Shown here: piece by piece, positions 51,133 through 60,050 of the stretch
Layout: each line of letters opens with the position of its first letter
How positions within the stretch are numbered: position 1 is the stretch's first letter
Assembly: GCF_011299575.1 (NCBI RefSeq)
Contig: NZ_CP049863.1
Span: 2,232,001-2,296,000, forward strand
Length of the DNA stretch: 64,000 bases
Direction of reading: 5' to 3'
From: Leucobacter viscericola
GTDB lineage: Bacteria > Actinomycetota > Actinomycetes > Actinomycetales > Microbacteriaceae
Made by a program: the position numbers and the translations under genes
The notes under the pieces: model-generated
The model's database searches: none
Told to the model about the DNA's origin: nothing
The model's input: the letters and a program-made list of their open reading frames with translations, nothing else

Positions 51133-51935
51133 TGGCCGATGTGAATACAACGCCAAACGCTGCGCTCTCTCTGAAGGACGCGGCGTTTGGCTACGCCGGA
51201 ATCACGCGGGTGCGCGGGCTGACACTCGACATTCCGGCGGGCGCTGCGGTGGCGCTCATCGGGCCGAACGGTTCGGGCAAGTCGACGCTGCTGCGCGGCA
51301 TCCTGGGACTCGCCGAGCTCACCGACGGCAGCATCGAGGTGCTCGGGGAGAGTCCCACCAAAGCGCGGCGGCACATCGGATCGCTGCCGCAAGCCGACAG
51401 CCGCGACGTGACACTGCCCGTGACGCTGCGCCAGGCAGTGACGATGGGCTTGTACCGCTCGCTCGGGCCGCTCGGTCGGGTGGGTCGCGCCGGTCGCGCC
51501 GCGGTCAACGACGCGCTCGAACGGGTAGGCCTCGACGCTTTCGCTGGGCGTCGCTTTGGTGAGCTTTCGGGTGGCCAGCAGCAGCGCGGGATCCTGGCCC
51601 GGGCGCTCGTTTCGAACCCACAATTACTGCTGCTCGACGAGCCGTTTAATGGCCTCGATCGCGAGAACCGCGACGTGCTGCTTGAGCTCGTTCGCGGACT
51701 GCGCGAGGAGGGCCGCACGGTGCTTGTGTCGACCCACGATCTCGAGATCGCACAGGCCGCCTGCTCCCACGTGCTGTTACTCGCGAGCGGCCACGAACCG
51801 GGGCAGCCCGGGCACCCCGCGGGTTTTGGCACCGTCGAAGACGCGCTCACTCTCGACGCGGTGCAGCACGCCTTCCACGATGCAACCGTTGAGCTCGACC
51901 AGCACACGGTCACGACGAACCGCGAGATGGAGTAG
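51132..51935 (+). CDS. znuC: Zinc ABC transporter ATP-binding protein, ZnuC-like
   Basis: 267 residues from ATG 51132. Walker A is GPNGSGKST, the Q-loop is in GSLPQADSRD, the signature is LSGGQQQRG, Walker B is LLLLDEPFNGLD and the switch His is in LVSTHDLEIA. It is of the metal-type ATPase family. It energises the two permeases encoded just downstream and is co-transcribed with the binding protein. Confidence 0.92.
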   Translation: MADVNTTPNAALSLKDAAFGYAGITRVRGLTLDIPAGAAVALIGPNGSGKSTLLRGILGLAELTDGSIEVLGESPTKARRHIGSLPQADSRDVTLPVTLRQAVTMGLYRSLGPLGRVGRAGRAAVNDALERVGLDAFAGRRFGELSGGQQQRGILARALVSNPQLLLLDEPFNGLDRENRDVLLELVRGLREEGRTVLVSTHDLEIAQAACSHVLLLASGHEPGQPGHPAGFGTVEDALTLDAVQHAFHDATVELDQHTVTTNREME

Positions 51936-51937
51936 CG

Positions 51938-52792
51938 GTGGAATCGCTGCTCGACATGTTTGCGCTGCCGTTTATGTGGCGCGCGCTCGTTACGGTCGCG
52001 GTGCTCGCCGTCGCCGCGGGGATCATCGGGCTGTTTATTAGCTTCCGCGAGCTTGAGTTTGTGAGCGACGGGCTTGTGCACGCGGTGTTCCCGGGACTTG
52101 TGATCGGGGCCGCCATCGGTGGCACCGCCGGGTTGCTTCCCGGTGCCGCGGTCGCCGCGATCCTCGCAGCCATTCTCTTCACCGTGATCGATCGCCGCGG
52201 GGGCGCGGGCACCGACGCGGCGATTGCCGTGGTGTTGACCGGCCTGTTCAGCCTGGGTGTGGTGCTGGTGTCGAAGCAAGACGGGTACGTCTCGCAGCTG
52301 CAGGAGCTGATGTTTGGCCGACTGCTGACGGTGACCGAGGCGCAGCTCTGGCAGATTCTGGTGGTGGCGGTTGTCGCCGTCGGAATCGTTGCGTTTACCT
52401 GGCGCGCGCAGCTGTTTCGGGCGTTTGATCCTGCTGGGTTTGAGTCGGCCGGGTTTCGGCCGCTCGCGACCGACATCACGCTCAGCATTGCGGTTGCGCT
52501 GCTCGTGGTCGCCGGGGTGCAGGCGCTCGGGGTGCTGATGGTGATCGCGCTGCTGACGGTGCCGATGGCCGCCGCGCGACTGCTGACCCGGGGGTTTGCG
52601 CTGTTGATCCCGCTCGCGATCCTCACTCCGCTGATCGCGGGGGTTGCCGGGCTCTGGCTGTCGTTTGAGTTGTCGGTCGGGGTGGGGGCTTCGGTGTCTC
52701 CCGGCGCCGTTGTGGTGTTGCTGCTCGTGGCGCTGTACGGCATCTCGGCGCTCGTGCGGGTGCTGTTTCGGCGCAGGGCGGTGGCCTCGTGA
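51938..52792 (+). CDS. znuB: Zinc ABC transporter permease 1, ZnuB-like
   Basis: 284 residues from GTG 51938 (GGAG upstream), with eight or nine helices of the ABC-3 family (ELEFVSDGLVHAVFPGLVIG near the N-terminus is the conserved EExxxDGLxHAxFPG-type coupling motif; PVIAVVLTGLFSLGVVLVSK-like core). It overlaps the next permease by 4 bases (GTGA). Two different permeases in one operon suggest a heterodimeric channel. Confidence 0.9.
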   Translation: MESLLDMFALPFMWRALVTVAVLAVAAGIIGLFISFRELEFVSDGLVHAVFPGLVIGAAIGGTAGLLPGAAVAAILAAILFTVIDRRGGAGTDAAIAVVLTGLFSLGVVLVSKQDGYVSQLQELMFGRLLTVTEAQLWQILVVAVVAVGIVAFTWRAQLFRAFDPAGFESAGFRPLATDITLSIAVALLVVAGVQALGVLMVIALLTVPMAAARLLTRGFALLIPLAILTPLIAGVAGLWLSFELSVGVGASVSPGAVVVLLLVALYGISALVRVLFRRRAVAS

Positions 52793-53661
52793 GTTACTTT
52801 GCGCTCGCGACGATTGAGATCGTGCTGCTCGGTCTGCTGTCGGGCATCGCCGGCACGCTGATCGTGATTCGCCGCCGCTCGTTTTTTGCGGTGGCCCTGA
52901 GCCACTCGACCTTTCCGGGCGGCGTCGCGTTTGCGGTGCTCGGCTGGAACCTGCTGCTCGGGCAGGCGCTGTTTGCCGTTGTGCTCGTGCTGATCATGAC
53001 GCTGCTCAGCCGCATTCCCGGTCAGGGTCGCCAGGTGACGAGCGGGGTTGTGCTGTCGTTCGGGTTCGCCCTGGGCACGCTGCTCGCCGGGCTGAACCCC
53101 GGGCTGGGGGTGCCGGTTGAGGCGCTGCTGGTCGGCTCGCCGCTGGGAGTCGATCTGAGCGACATTGCCGCGACGGCTTCCGTGCTGGTGATTGCGCTGA
53201 TTGCCGTTGGTCTGACCGGCCGCAAGATCTTGTTCCACACCTTTGACCCCGTCGGGTACGCCGCCGCGGGTTTTCGCACCTGGCCGGTTGAACTCGTGGT
53301 TACAGGAATTATTGCCGCCTCGACGGTCGTGGCAATGCCCGCGGTCGGCGCGATCCTGGGTGTTGCGATCCTCATCGGACCAGCAGCAACCGCGCGGCTG
53401 ATCGCCCCGCAGCTGAGCTGGATCCCTCCGATCGCCGCGGTTGTGGGCGTCGGCAGCGGAGTCGCGGGTCTCTGGATCTCAAGAGACTTCGGGGTTGCCG
53501 CTGGCGGCGCGATCGGCCTGGTCGTGACCGCGGTGTTTGTGCTGGTGCTGCTGGGTCGGGCCGTGTTGGCGCGGGTTCGCGGTGCTGGCCGCACGAACTT
53601 CGTTACGGTGGGAACAAGTCGTTCTACTCGAGAGGTGCGAGATGCAGCAGCCAAAGCGTAA
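52789..53661 (+). CDS. Zinc ABC transporter permease 2, ZnuB-like
   Basis: 290 residues from GTG 52789, also ABC-3 family (RRRSFFAVALSHSTFPGGVA matches the coupling segment of permease 1; GTLLAGLNPGLGVPVEALLV and GAILGVAILIGPAATARLIA are membrane core). It differs clearly from permease 1, so the two are old paralogs. Its 3' end overlaps the Zur gene by 20 bp. Confidence 0.9.
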   Translation: MSYFALATIEIVLLGLLSGIAGTLIVIRRRSFFAVALSHSTFPGGVAFAVLGWNLLLGQALFAVVLVLIMTLLSRIPGQGRQVTSGVVLSFGFALGTLLAGLNPGLGVPVEALLVGSPLGVDLSDIAATASVLVIALIAVGLTGRKILFHTFDPVGYAAAGFRTWPVELVVTGIIAASTVVAMPAVGAILGVAILIGPAATARLIAPQLSWIPPIAAVVGVGSGVAGLWISRDFGVAAGGAIGLVVTAVFVLVLLGRAVLARVRGAGRTNFVTVGTSRSTREVRDAAAKA

Positions 53662-54040
53662 TACTTGGCAGCGTGAGGCCGTGCGGGCGGCGCTGGCCGA
53701 GAAGCGCGGTTTTGTGAGCGCACAGCAGCTACACCAGGTGCTGCGCGACGGAGGATCGACGATCGGACTCGCGACCGTGTACCGCGCACTCGCCGGCCTC
53801 GCCGAATCGGGAGAGGCCGACTCCCTGCAGTCACCCGAGGGCGAGAACCTGTTCCGATCCTGCGCCACTCAGGGCCACCATCACCACCTCATCTGCCGCA
53901 GCTGCGGCGACACCCGCGAGCTCTCCGCGACCGTGGTCGAGGAGTGGACGCAGCGGGTGGCCGCCGAGCACGGCTTCACCGACATCGAGCACGTGGTCGA
54001 CATCTTCGGCCTCTGCGAGCGCTGCCGCGCCGCGGCCTAA
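53642..54040 (+). CDS. zur: Fur family transcriptional regulator, Zur-like
   Basis: 132 residues from ATG 53642 (GAGAGG upstream), starting inside the end of the permease gene. The N-terminal winged helix has GSTIGLATVYRALAGLAESG. The dimerisation domain carries the regulatory His cluster (GHHHHLICRSCGDTREL) and the structural zinc Cys pairs CRSC and CERC. The position at the end of a zinc uptake operon and the TGAGA...TCTCA site upstream of it indicate Zur rather than Fur. It converges on the RND gene with a 4-bp overlap. Confidence 0.9.
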   Translation: MQQPKRNTWQREAVRAALAEKRGFVSAQQLHQVLRDGGSTIGLATVYRALAGLAESGEADSLQSPEGENLFRSCATQGHHHHLICRSCGDTRELSATVVEEWTQRVAAEHGFTDIEHVVDIFGLCERCRAAA

Positions 54041-57000
54041 CTAGAAGCCCCAGCCTTCAGCGCCCGCTGCGCTTCCCTCGCCTCGTCGCGCTCTGCCCTG
54101 CGGGCCTCGCGTCGCTCGGCACGCGCTCCGCGCTTCGCCAGCTTGCGGTCGCGGCGCCGCTCGATCAGCGTGTACAGAATCGGCACGAGGATCAGCGTCA
54201 GCAGTGTCGACGAGATCAGCCCGCCGATCACCACGATCGCCAGCGGCTTCGAGATGAACACACCGCCCCCGGTCAGACCGAGCGACATCGGGATCAGCGC
54301 GAAGATCGTCGCTGCCGCGGTCATCAGGATCGGACGCAGCCGCAGGCGAGTGCCGTGCTCGACCGCCTCCTCAAGTGAGGCGCCGCTCGAGCGCAGGCGA
54401 TTCACCAGGTCCATGAGCACAATCGCGTTGGTCACGACGATGCCGATCAGCATCAGCAGACCAATAAGTGCTGGCAGCCCAAGTGGCGTGCCGGTAAACA
54501 GCAGCCCGAGCAGCGCGCCCGTCGCCGCGAACGGAATCGAGATGAGCAGCACGAGGGGCCCGCGGAAGCTGCGGAACGTTGCAACCATCACCAGCAGCAC
54601 GAGCAGGATCGCCGCGAGCATCGCGAGACCGAGCTGAGCGAATGCGTCGTCTTGCTCGGCGCTCACACCACCCAGCTCAAAGCTCACGCCGGCTGGCAGT
54701 TTTGCGGTGGCGATAGCGTCTTCGACCGCCAGGTTCGCGGCGTCGAGCTGACCCTTCTTCGGAGCCACGGTGAGGGTGACCTGACGGTTGCCGTCTGTTC
54801 GCGTGATCGTGGGGGCGGTGAGCTCTTTCTCGATCTTCGCGATGTCGCCGAGAGCCACTGCCGTGCCGGTGATCTTGGTGACCGCCTCCTGCTCGTCTTC
54901 GGCCTCCTGCTGCTCAGCCAACTGCGTGGCCGCGTCAGACTGTGCCTCGCGCAGCGCCTTCATCTGCTCATCGAGGCCCTCGATGCCACCCTGCGCTCCC
55001 GCAATGGCGCCCTCGAGTGCGGCCAACTGCTCAGCGCGCTCCTGGTTCGCCCGAATCGCGGCGTCGTCTTCGGGGGTGCGCGGATCCTGCGGCACGATCG
55101 GCATATCTCGCAGCACGGCGAGCTGCTCGTTCATCGCAGCCAGCTGCTGAATCAGCTCGGCACGCTGCTGAGCAGCCGTATTGATCTGATCGGTGAGGTC
55201 GGCATTGCCCTTCAGGCGCGCCTCTTCCGCGGCGGCCTTTGCCTTGTCTTGCAGCGCGTCCGCGGCGATCTTTTGCGCTTCAGCGGTCTGCTGCGGGGTG
55301 ACCGGCAGCCGGATCTCACCGAGCTTCTCGGCGGTCCGCTCGGCGCCGGGGGTGCGCACGATGATGTCGCGCTCCTGCCCCTCAAACATCATGCGACCGA
55401 CCTGCTGACCCTCGAGAGCCTCCTGCACGGCCTTGGCAACGAGCGTGCGGTCGAATCCGAGGCGAGCGGCCTTCACCTCGTCCACCTTGATGCGAATGAC
55501 CGGCTGCTCACCGGCGAGCTCACTCGTCACCGACTGCACACCGTCGGCCTTTTTGAGCTGCTTCTCCAGCAGGTCGCTCGCCTTTCGCAGCGCCGCCGGA
55601 TCGTTGCCGCGAATCTGCAGTGCGATGCCGCTGCCGCCGGCCCCGCCAACAAAGGCATCCTGGGTGGCCAGCTGGATCGAGCCAGCACCCTTGAGGGTCT
55701 CAAACTTCTTCTCGACCGCCGCGCTCACGAGCTGCGCATCGACACCATCATCGAGCTGCAGATCGTAGGAAATGGTTGACGGTGTTCCCGCAGTGGCCAG
55801 CGGAATCGTGGTGATCACGTCGCGCACACCCTCGACGCTGCCGAGTGCCTTTTCAACGGGCGCCGCAGCCTCAACGAGTTTGCCGTCCGCCTCCTCGGGG
55901 GTCTGGGTGACCTGCAGGCTCTCGTTGCCGGATGAGCCGAGGAAGTCGGTCGGGATCATGCTGCTCAGCACCAGGGTCGACACGAGGATCAGGCCCGAGG
56001 CAACCAGGGTGATCACCGGGTGGCGGCGGGTCGCGTTCAGCGCTGGCATGATGCGACGCTGCAGGCGATCCGGTGCCGTGTGAATTTCGGCGAGATCGGA
56101 GTGCTCGGGTTGCTCTGCCAGAGCAGGATCAACGACCCCGTCACTCGCCGCAGCGACCGCACCGTGCGGTGCGCGGTTTCGCATGAACCAAAACGCGAGC
56201 ACGGGCACGATGGTCAGCGCCACGACCAGAGACGCGAGCAGCGCGATCGTCACGGTGATGGCGAACGGCCGGAACAGCTGCCCTGCCATGCCTGAGACGA
56301 ACGCGATCGGCAGGAACACGGCGACCGTCGTGAGGGTTGAGGCCGTAATGGCACCCGCAACCTGGCGCACCGATGCGACAACACCGCTCGGGGTGAGCGG
56401 CCCGGATCCTCGCCGCCTGCTGATGTTCTCGATGACCACGATTGAGTCGTCGACCACGCGACCGATGGCGATGGTGAGAGCGCCGAGCGTCAGGATGTTG
56501 AGCGTGTTGCCGCTCGTCCAGAGGCCAATGAGGGTGATGAGCAGGGAGAGCGGGATCGACACCGCCGCGATCAGGGTGGATCGCCACGAGCCGAGGAACG
56601 CCAGAATAACGAGCACTGCAAACAGCAGACCGAGACCGCCCTCAACGGAGAGATCGTGAATCGACTGCTCAATGTACGGAGCCTGGTCAAAGAGCGTTAC
56701 GAACTTGGCGTTGAGCCCGGGAGCCAAGCGATCCAGCTCTGCCGTGACGCCGTGGGAAATGTCGACCACGTTGGCACCCTGCGCGGGCATGACCTGCAGC
56801 GTCATCGCGGGCAGGCCGTTAACTCGGGAGATGGGCGTTGCGGGCACGGTCTCGGTGCGCACGTCGGCGAAGTCGGAGATGCGCACGACCCCGTTTTCGA
56901 CCGGGATCGGCAGCGCCGAGATTTGTTCGACTGAGGAGAGCGCCGTGCCGACGGTCACCGAGAGCGGACCCTCAGCGGATTCCGCCTCACCCGCGGGCAG

Positions 57001-57636
57001 CGCAGCTCCGTTGGCCTGCAACACGGGCGCGATCTGCTCGGGGGTAACCTTGAGTTTGGTCATGTCGCTCGGGCGCAGGTCGATCATGATGCGCTGCTCT
57101 TCGCGGCCCGAGAGTGTGACCTGCTTGACGCCGTTGACACCCTGCAGTGCGGGCACGACGGTCTGCGCGAGCGCGTCACCGAACACGGCTTCTTTGTCGC
57201 TGCTGCCAGCCGAGAGCACCATCGCTGGCATATCGTCGGCCCCACCCGAGAAGACGTTGACCTCGGTGCCGCTCGGGAACGTCGGCTTGAGCGCATCGGC
57301 CGCCCCACGGATCGCCTGGAGCGTGTCGGTGTCGTCCTCGTCGAATGGCCACTCGACCGTGATGTCGGCGGAACCACTCGAGGTATTGGAGGAGACCTTA
57401 GTGATGCCCGGCACCGCGGAGAGCGCCTTCTCAACCGGTTCGGTGACGGTGCGCGACATCTCTTCGGGGGCGAGGCCCTGCGATTGCACCGAGATGAAGG
57501 CCATCGGCACCTGCATCGACGGCATGAGCTCTTGTTTGAGCGCCCCCATCGAGAAGATGCCAACCACGGCGATCGCCAGGGTTGCGAGGCCAACAATGAG
57601 ACGGTTTTTGAGGCTGACGCGCGTAAGGAAGGTCAT
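54037..57636 (-). CDS. RND family efflux transporter with coiled-coil insertion (1199 aa)
   Basis: ATG 57636 follows a strong AGGAGGATC. It has the HAE-type RND layout: an N-terminal helix (LIVGLATLAIAVVGIFSMGA), a porter domain, a helix block with GRVVDDSIVVIENISRRRGS (proton-relay Asp pair), a second helix near PVITLVASGLILVSTL, a second porter domain and C-terminal helices (LAMLAAILLVLLVMVATFRS). Residues about 775-915 are an extra Ala/Glu/Gln-rich coiled coil absent from normal RND pumps (about 1040 residues). No membrane-fusion or outer-membrane partner is adjacent, as in other Gram-positive RND proteins. It probably exports lipids or hydrophobic compounds; the substrate is unknown. Confidence 0.87.
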   Translation of the reverse strand: MTFLTRVSLKNRLIVGLATLAIAVVGIFSMGALKQELMPSMQVPMAFISVQSQGLAPEEMSRTVTEPVEKALSAVPGITKVSSNTSSGSADITVEWPFDEDDTDTLQAIRGAADALKPTFPSGTEVNVFSGGADDMPAMVLSAGSSDKEAVFGDALAQTVVPALQGVNGVKQVTLSGREEQRIMIDLRPSDMTKLKVTPEQIAPVLQANGAALPAGEAESAEGPLSVTVGTALSSVEQISALPIPVENGVVRISDFADVRTETVPATPISRVNGLPAMTLQVMPAQGANVVDISHGVTAELDRLAPGLNAKFVTLFDQAPYIEQSIHDLSVEGGLGLLFAVLVILAFLGSWRSTLIAAVSIPLSLLITLIGLWTSGNTLNILTLGALTIAIGRVVDDSIVVIENISRRRGSGPLTPSGVVASVRQVAGAITASTLTTVAVFLPIAFVSGMAGQLFRPFAITVTIALLASLVVALTIVPVLAFWFMRNRAPHGAVAAASDGVVDPALAEQPEHSDLAEIHTAPDRLQRRIMPALNATRRHPVITLVASGLILVSTLVLSSMIPTDFLGSSGNESLQVTQTPEEADGKLVEAAAPVEKALGSVEGVRDVITTIPLATAGTPSTISYDLQLDDGVDAQLVSAAVEKKFETLKGAGSIQLATQDAFVGGAGGSGIALQIRGNDPAALRKASDLLEKQLKKADGVQSVTSELAGEQPVIRIKVDEVKAARLGFDRTLVAKAVQEALEGQQVGRMMFEGQERDIIVRTPGAERTAEKLGEIRLPVTPQQTAEAQKIAADALQDKAKAAAEEARLKGNADLTDQINTAAQQRAELIQQLAAMNEQLAVLRDMPIVPQDPRTPEDDAAIRANQERAEQLAALEGAIAGAQGGIEGLDEQMKALREAQSDAATQLAEQQEAEDEQEAVTKITGTAVALGDIAKIEKELTAPTITRTDGNRQVTLTVAPKKGQLDAANLAVEDAIATAKLPAGVSFELGGVSAEQDDAFAQLGLAMLAAILLVLLVMVATFRSFRGPLVLLISIPFAATGALLGLLFTGTPLGLPALIGLLMLIGIVVTNAIVLMDLVNRLRSSGASLEEAVEHGTRLRLRPILMTAAATIFALIPMSLGLTGGGVFISKPLAIVVIGGLISSTLLTLILVPILYTLIERRRDRKLAKRGARAERREARRAERDEAREAQRALKAGASS

Positions 57637-57694
57637 GATCCTCCTATGCTGGCTGAACCGCAGCTGTAGCGCATCGTCCCCAGGTACTACACCC

Positions 57695-57722
57695 ATCCTC
57701 CGAGAGGATGATTTGGTAGCAT
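57695..57722 (+). promoter_or_regulatory. Inverted repeat and -10 element for a leaderless nucleotidyltransferase mRNA
   Basis: ATCCTC and GAGGAT (57695-57709) form an inverted repeat with a 3-bp spacer. TAGCAT (57717-57722) ends 6 bases before ATG 57729, placing the expected transcription start at the start codon. There is no Shine-Dalgarno, so leaderless translation is likely. Confidence 0.5.
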
Positions 57723-57728
57723 CCGTTT

Positions 57729-58421
57729 ATGAGTGACGAGCTAGACGAGGGCTTTGCAGAGGTTCTTGAGTCGGCGGCTCGGCTGCAAGAGCTTGTGCCC
57801 GATGCTGTTCTCGTGGGTGGCAGTGCTGCAGCGTTTTATGCCCGACACCGGCTCTCTTACGATCACGACCATGTCGTGCAATCGCTTCACGATCGGTTTG
57901 ACGTTGTGTTTGACGCGCTCGATCGCGAAGGAGACTTTGTGCTTGCGCGGGCAATTCCTCAAAAGATTATTTTGGGTGAACTCGGTGGCATTGAGGTGGG
58001 TATTCGCCAGCTCATTCGAAAGCGCCCTCTTGAGGTGCAGCAGATCGAGTTGCCCTCAGGTAAGAAACTCACGATACCGACCGAGGCTGAAACCGTAAGG
58101 ATCAAGTCCTATTTGATCGTGAAACGGAATCAAGTGCGGGACTATTTGGATGTGGCGGCGATGTCGAGCCGTTATGGAGCCCCGAGTGTTGCCGAGTGGA
58201 TTAGTGGGATTGACGATTATTACACCGACGACACGGCCCCTCCTGGTTCCAGTCCTGTGTTGACTCAGCTCATGAGACAGCTTCTTGATCCTCAGCCGAG
58301 GGACAGTCGCACATTGAAAGATTTGGGAGGCTACAAGGGGCTCGCAAGCCGATGGTCGGACTGGGATCGTGTGCGCGAGGAGTGCCGGGAGATTACCGCA
58401 GAGATTCTCGGGAATAGTTGA
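57729..58421 (+). CDS. AbiEii-like nucleotidyltransferase (putative toxin)
   Basis: 230 residues. The nucleotidyltransferase core AVLVGGSAAAFYARHRLSYD followed by HDH matches the GG(S/T)A...hRxSxDxD pattern of AbiEii/AbiGii (MenT-like) toxins. A downstream KSYLIVKRNQVRDYLDVAAM helix with conserved Lys and Asp fits the same family. Such enzymes add nucleotides to tRNA or other RNA and inhibit growth. The gene is followed 38 bp later by a helix-turn-helix protein that is the likely antitoxin. The gene order (toxin first) is opposite to the usual AbiEi-AbiEii order. Confidence 0.68.
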   Translation: MSDELDEGFAEVLESAARLQELVPDAVLVGGSAAAFYARHRLSYDHDHVVQSLHDRFDVVFDALDREGDFVLARAIPQKIILGELGGIEVGIRQLIRKRPLEVQQIELPSGKKLTIPTEAETVRIKSYLIVKRNQVRDYLDVAAMSSRYGAPSVAEWISGIDDYYTDDTAPPGSSPVLTQLMRQLLDPQPRDSRTLKDLGGYKGLASRWSDWDRVREECREITAEILGNS

Positions 58422-58432
58422 CTCTGGTTTTG

Positions 58433-58452
58433 GCGTATCAAGTTTGATACGC
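58433..58452. promoter_or_regulatory. Perfect palindrome GCGTATCAAGTTTGATACGC before the HTH gene
   Basis: A 20-bp palindrome with 9-bp arms and a GT centre ends 7 bp before the GTG at 58460. A TAnnnT-type -10 (TACGCT, 58448-58453) lies within it, so binding would block transcription. The adjacent HTH protein is the expected autorepressor. Confidence 0.72.
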
Positions 58453-58459
58453 TAATTAT

Positions 58460-58900
58460 GTGTTGAAGTTTCGAAACCTCAATGTCACCCCGGAAGACTC
58501 GATTGAGGATTGGGGTGTCGAGGGTCTACTAATTGCAATCGAGCGCGGCTCAGTCGATGATTGGCGGAGAGTTGCCCAGGCTGCACATAGCGCGGGTTCC
58601 GGGAGTGAGCTTCGTCAAGAGCTTAATGAAGCTCTCGATATCGCTGAGGGCGGTGGTCGGGGCGTCATTGTGAGCTACATAGGTATGGTCGAAGAGAGCT
58701 CGGCAGAGCGAGTGCAACGACGAATTCGCAACGCGTTTGGCATGGCAGAAATGACCATTACTGAGTTCGCCAAACGCTGCGGTACGAGCAGGTCCCGTAT
58801 GTCTGCCTACCTCTCGGGCAAAACTGAGCCGCTGGCAACCATGCTTGAGAAAATGGAGCAGGTCGCGCGAAACCGTCGGGACATGATCATGTTTCGCTAG
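58460..58900 (+). CDS. HTH (XRE-like) protein, putative antitoxin partner
   Basis: 146 residues from GTG 58460 with no ribosome site; the -10 element 6 bases upstream suggests a leaderless mRNA. The N-terminal 80 residues match no family I recognise (VEGLLIAIERGSVDDWRRVA, LRQELNEALDIAEGGGRG). The C-terminal part is a Cro/C1-like helix-turn-helix, MTITEFAKRCGTSRSRMSAY followed by LSGKTEPL. It probably binds the palindrome in front of it and neutralises the nucleotidyltransferase encoded upstream. Confidence 0.65.
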   Translation: MLKFRNLNVTPEDSIEDWGVEGLLIAIERGSVDDWRRVAQAAHSAGSGSELRQELNEALDIAEGGGRGVIVSYIGMVEESSAERVQRRIRNAFGMAEMTITEFAKRCGTSRSRMSAYLSGKTEPLATMLEKMEQVARNRRDMIMFR

Positions 58901-58925
58901 TGAGAAGGCTCTTGTCTGATGGGCT

Positions 58926-60050
58926 TTAGCCTGCGGCACCCTTCAACCCAGACCCGGTCAGCAGCACAACGACGGTTTCGTCGGTCGTGATGCTTCCTTC
59001 AGCGCGCAGCGTCGTCAGCGCCGCGGCGGCCGTCGCGCTGGTTGGCTCTACGAACAGGCCCTGCGCCGCGAGTTGCTGTTTCGCCGCGATGATCCGCTCC
59101 TCAGTCACGGTGACCGTGCCGCCCCGGCTGTCACGAAGCGCGGCGAGAATCTGGTGCATGCGCAGGGGGTTCCGGATCGCGGTGCCCTCGGCAACCGTTG
59201 GGTGAACCGGCCGGGGCTCGCTCTGGGCGCCCGCCTGCTCAGCGCGGAACGCTGCATCGATAGGTGAGCAGTTGAGCGGCTGAGCCGCGTAGAGCCTTGG
59301 TAGGGTGTGGATCTGCCCCGCCCGCAGCAGCTCGCCGAAGCCCATTGAGAGACCGAGCAGACTACTGCCCGCACCGACCGGCACGATGATCGCGTCGGGC
59401 ACGGTGAAACCGAGGTCTTCCCAGAGCTCGTAAGCGAGCGACTTGGTGCCCTCAAGAAACCAGGCCTGCCAGTTGTGGCTGGCGTAGAAGCCGCGGCCCT
59501 GATCCGCCGCGGCGATCGCAGCCTGCTGGGACGCCTCGCGTGGCCCCTCAACCGCCTCCATGGTCGCGCCGTACGCGCGGGCCTGGGCCAGCTTGGCCGG
59601 TGAGGTAGAAGCTGGCGCGAATACGGTGACATCGAGCCCACCCGCGGCTCCATAGGCAGCGATTGCGGATCCGCCGTTGCCCGAGCTGTCCTCGATGACG
59701 GCTGTAATTCCTTGCTCACGAAGCACCGACAGCATCACGCTCGCCCCGCGATCCTTAAAGGACCCACTCGGGCTGAACCATTCAAGCTTGAAGAGAGCCG
59801 TGCTGCCCTCCCAGACGCTTGCGACCAGCGGAGTGCAGCCCTCGCCGAGTGTGATCGGATCGGAGACGTGCAACGGCAACGCGGCCCGGTATCGCCACAG
59901 GCTTCGTGTGCTGGTGTCGATGTCTTCCGGACGCAGCCCTGTCGATGGTGTGATGAGCAGCGGCCGCTGTGCGTCGGAACGCCACCTCGGGGTCGTTAGC
60001 GGATACTCGGAGCCGTCAACCGGATCGTAATAGTGTGCGCTGGTGGTCAT
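58926..60050 (-). CDS. Threonine synthase-like PLP-dependent enzyme
   Basis: 374 residues from ATG 60050 (AAGGGAACA before it). It is a fold-type II PLP enzyme: the Schiff-base Lys is in SPSGSFKDRGASVMLSV, the phosphate loop in VIEDSSGNGGSAIAAYGAAG, and GAGSSLLGLSMGF and LLTGSGLKG are cofactor contacts. N-terminal GEGCTPL is the usual substrate-entry motif. It resembles short threonine synthases but could be a dehydratase or ammonia-lyase relative. Its start overlaps the stop of the SGNH hydrolase gene by 4 bases, so the two are co-transcribed. Confidence 0.82.
   Translation of the reverse strand: MTTSAHYYDPVDGSEYPLTTPRWRSDAQRPLLITPSTGLRPEDIDTSTRSLWRYRAALPLHVSDPITLGEGCTPLVASVWEGSTALFKLEWFSPSGSFKDRGASVMLSVLREQGITAVIEDSSGNGGSAIAAYGAAGGLDVTVFAPASTSPAKLAQARAYGATMEAVEGPREASQQAAIAAADQGRGFYASHNWQAWFLEGTKSLAYELWEDLGFTVPDAIIVPVGAGSSLLGLSMGFGELLRAGQIHTLPRLYAAQPLNCSPIDAAFRAEQAGAQSEPRPVHPTVAEGTAIRNPLRMHQILAALRDSRGGTVTVTEERIIAAKQQLAAQGLFVEPTSATAAAALTTLRAEGSITTDETVVVLLTGSGLKGAAG

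Noticed and set aside
51910..53238. Open frame antisense to the zinc permeases (442 codons)
   Set aside because: Thr/Ser/Ala-rich low complexity, overlapping two strongly supported membrane-protein genes.
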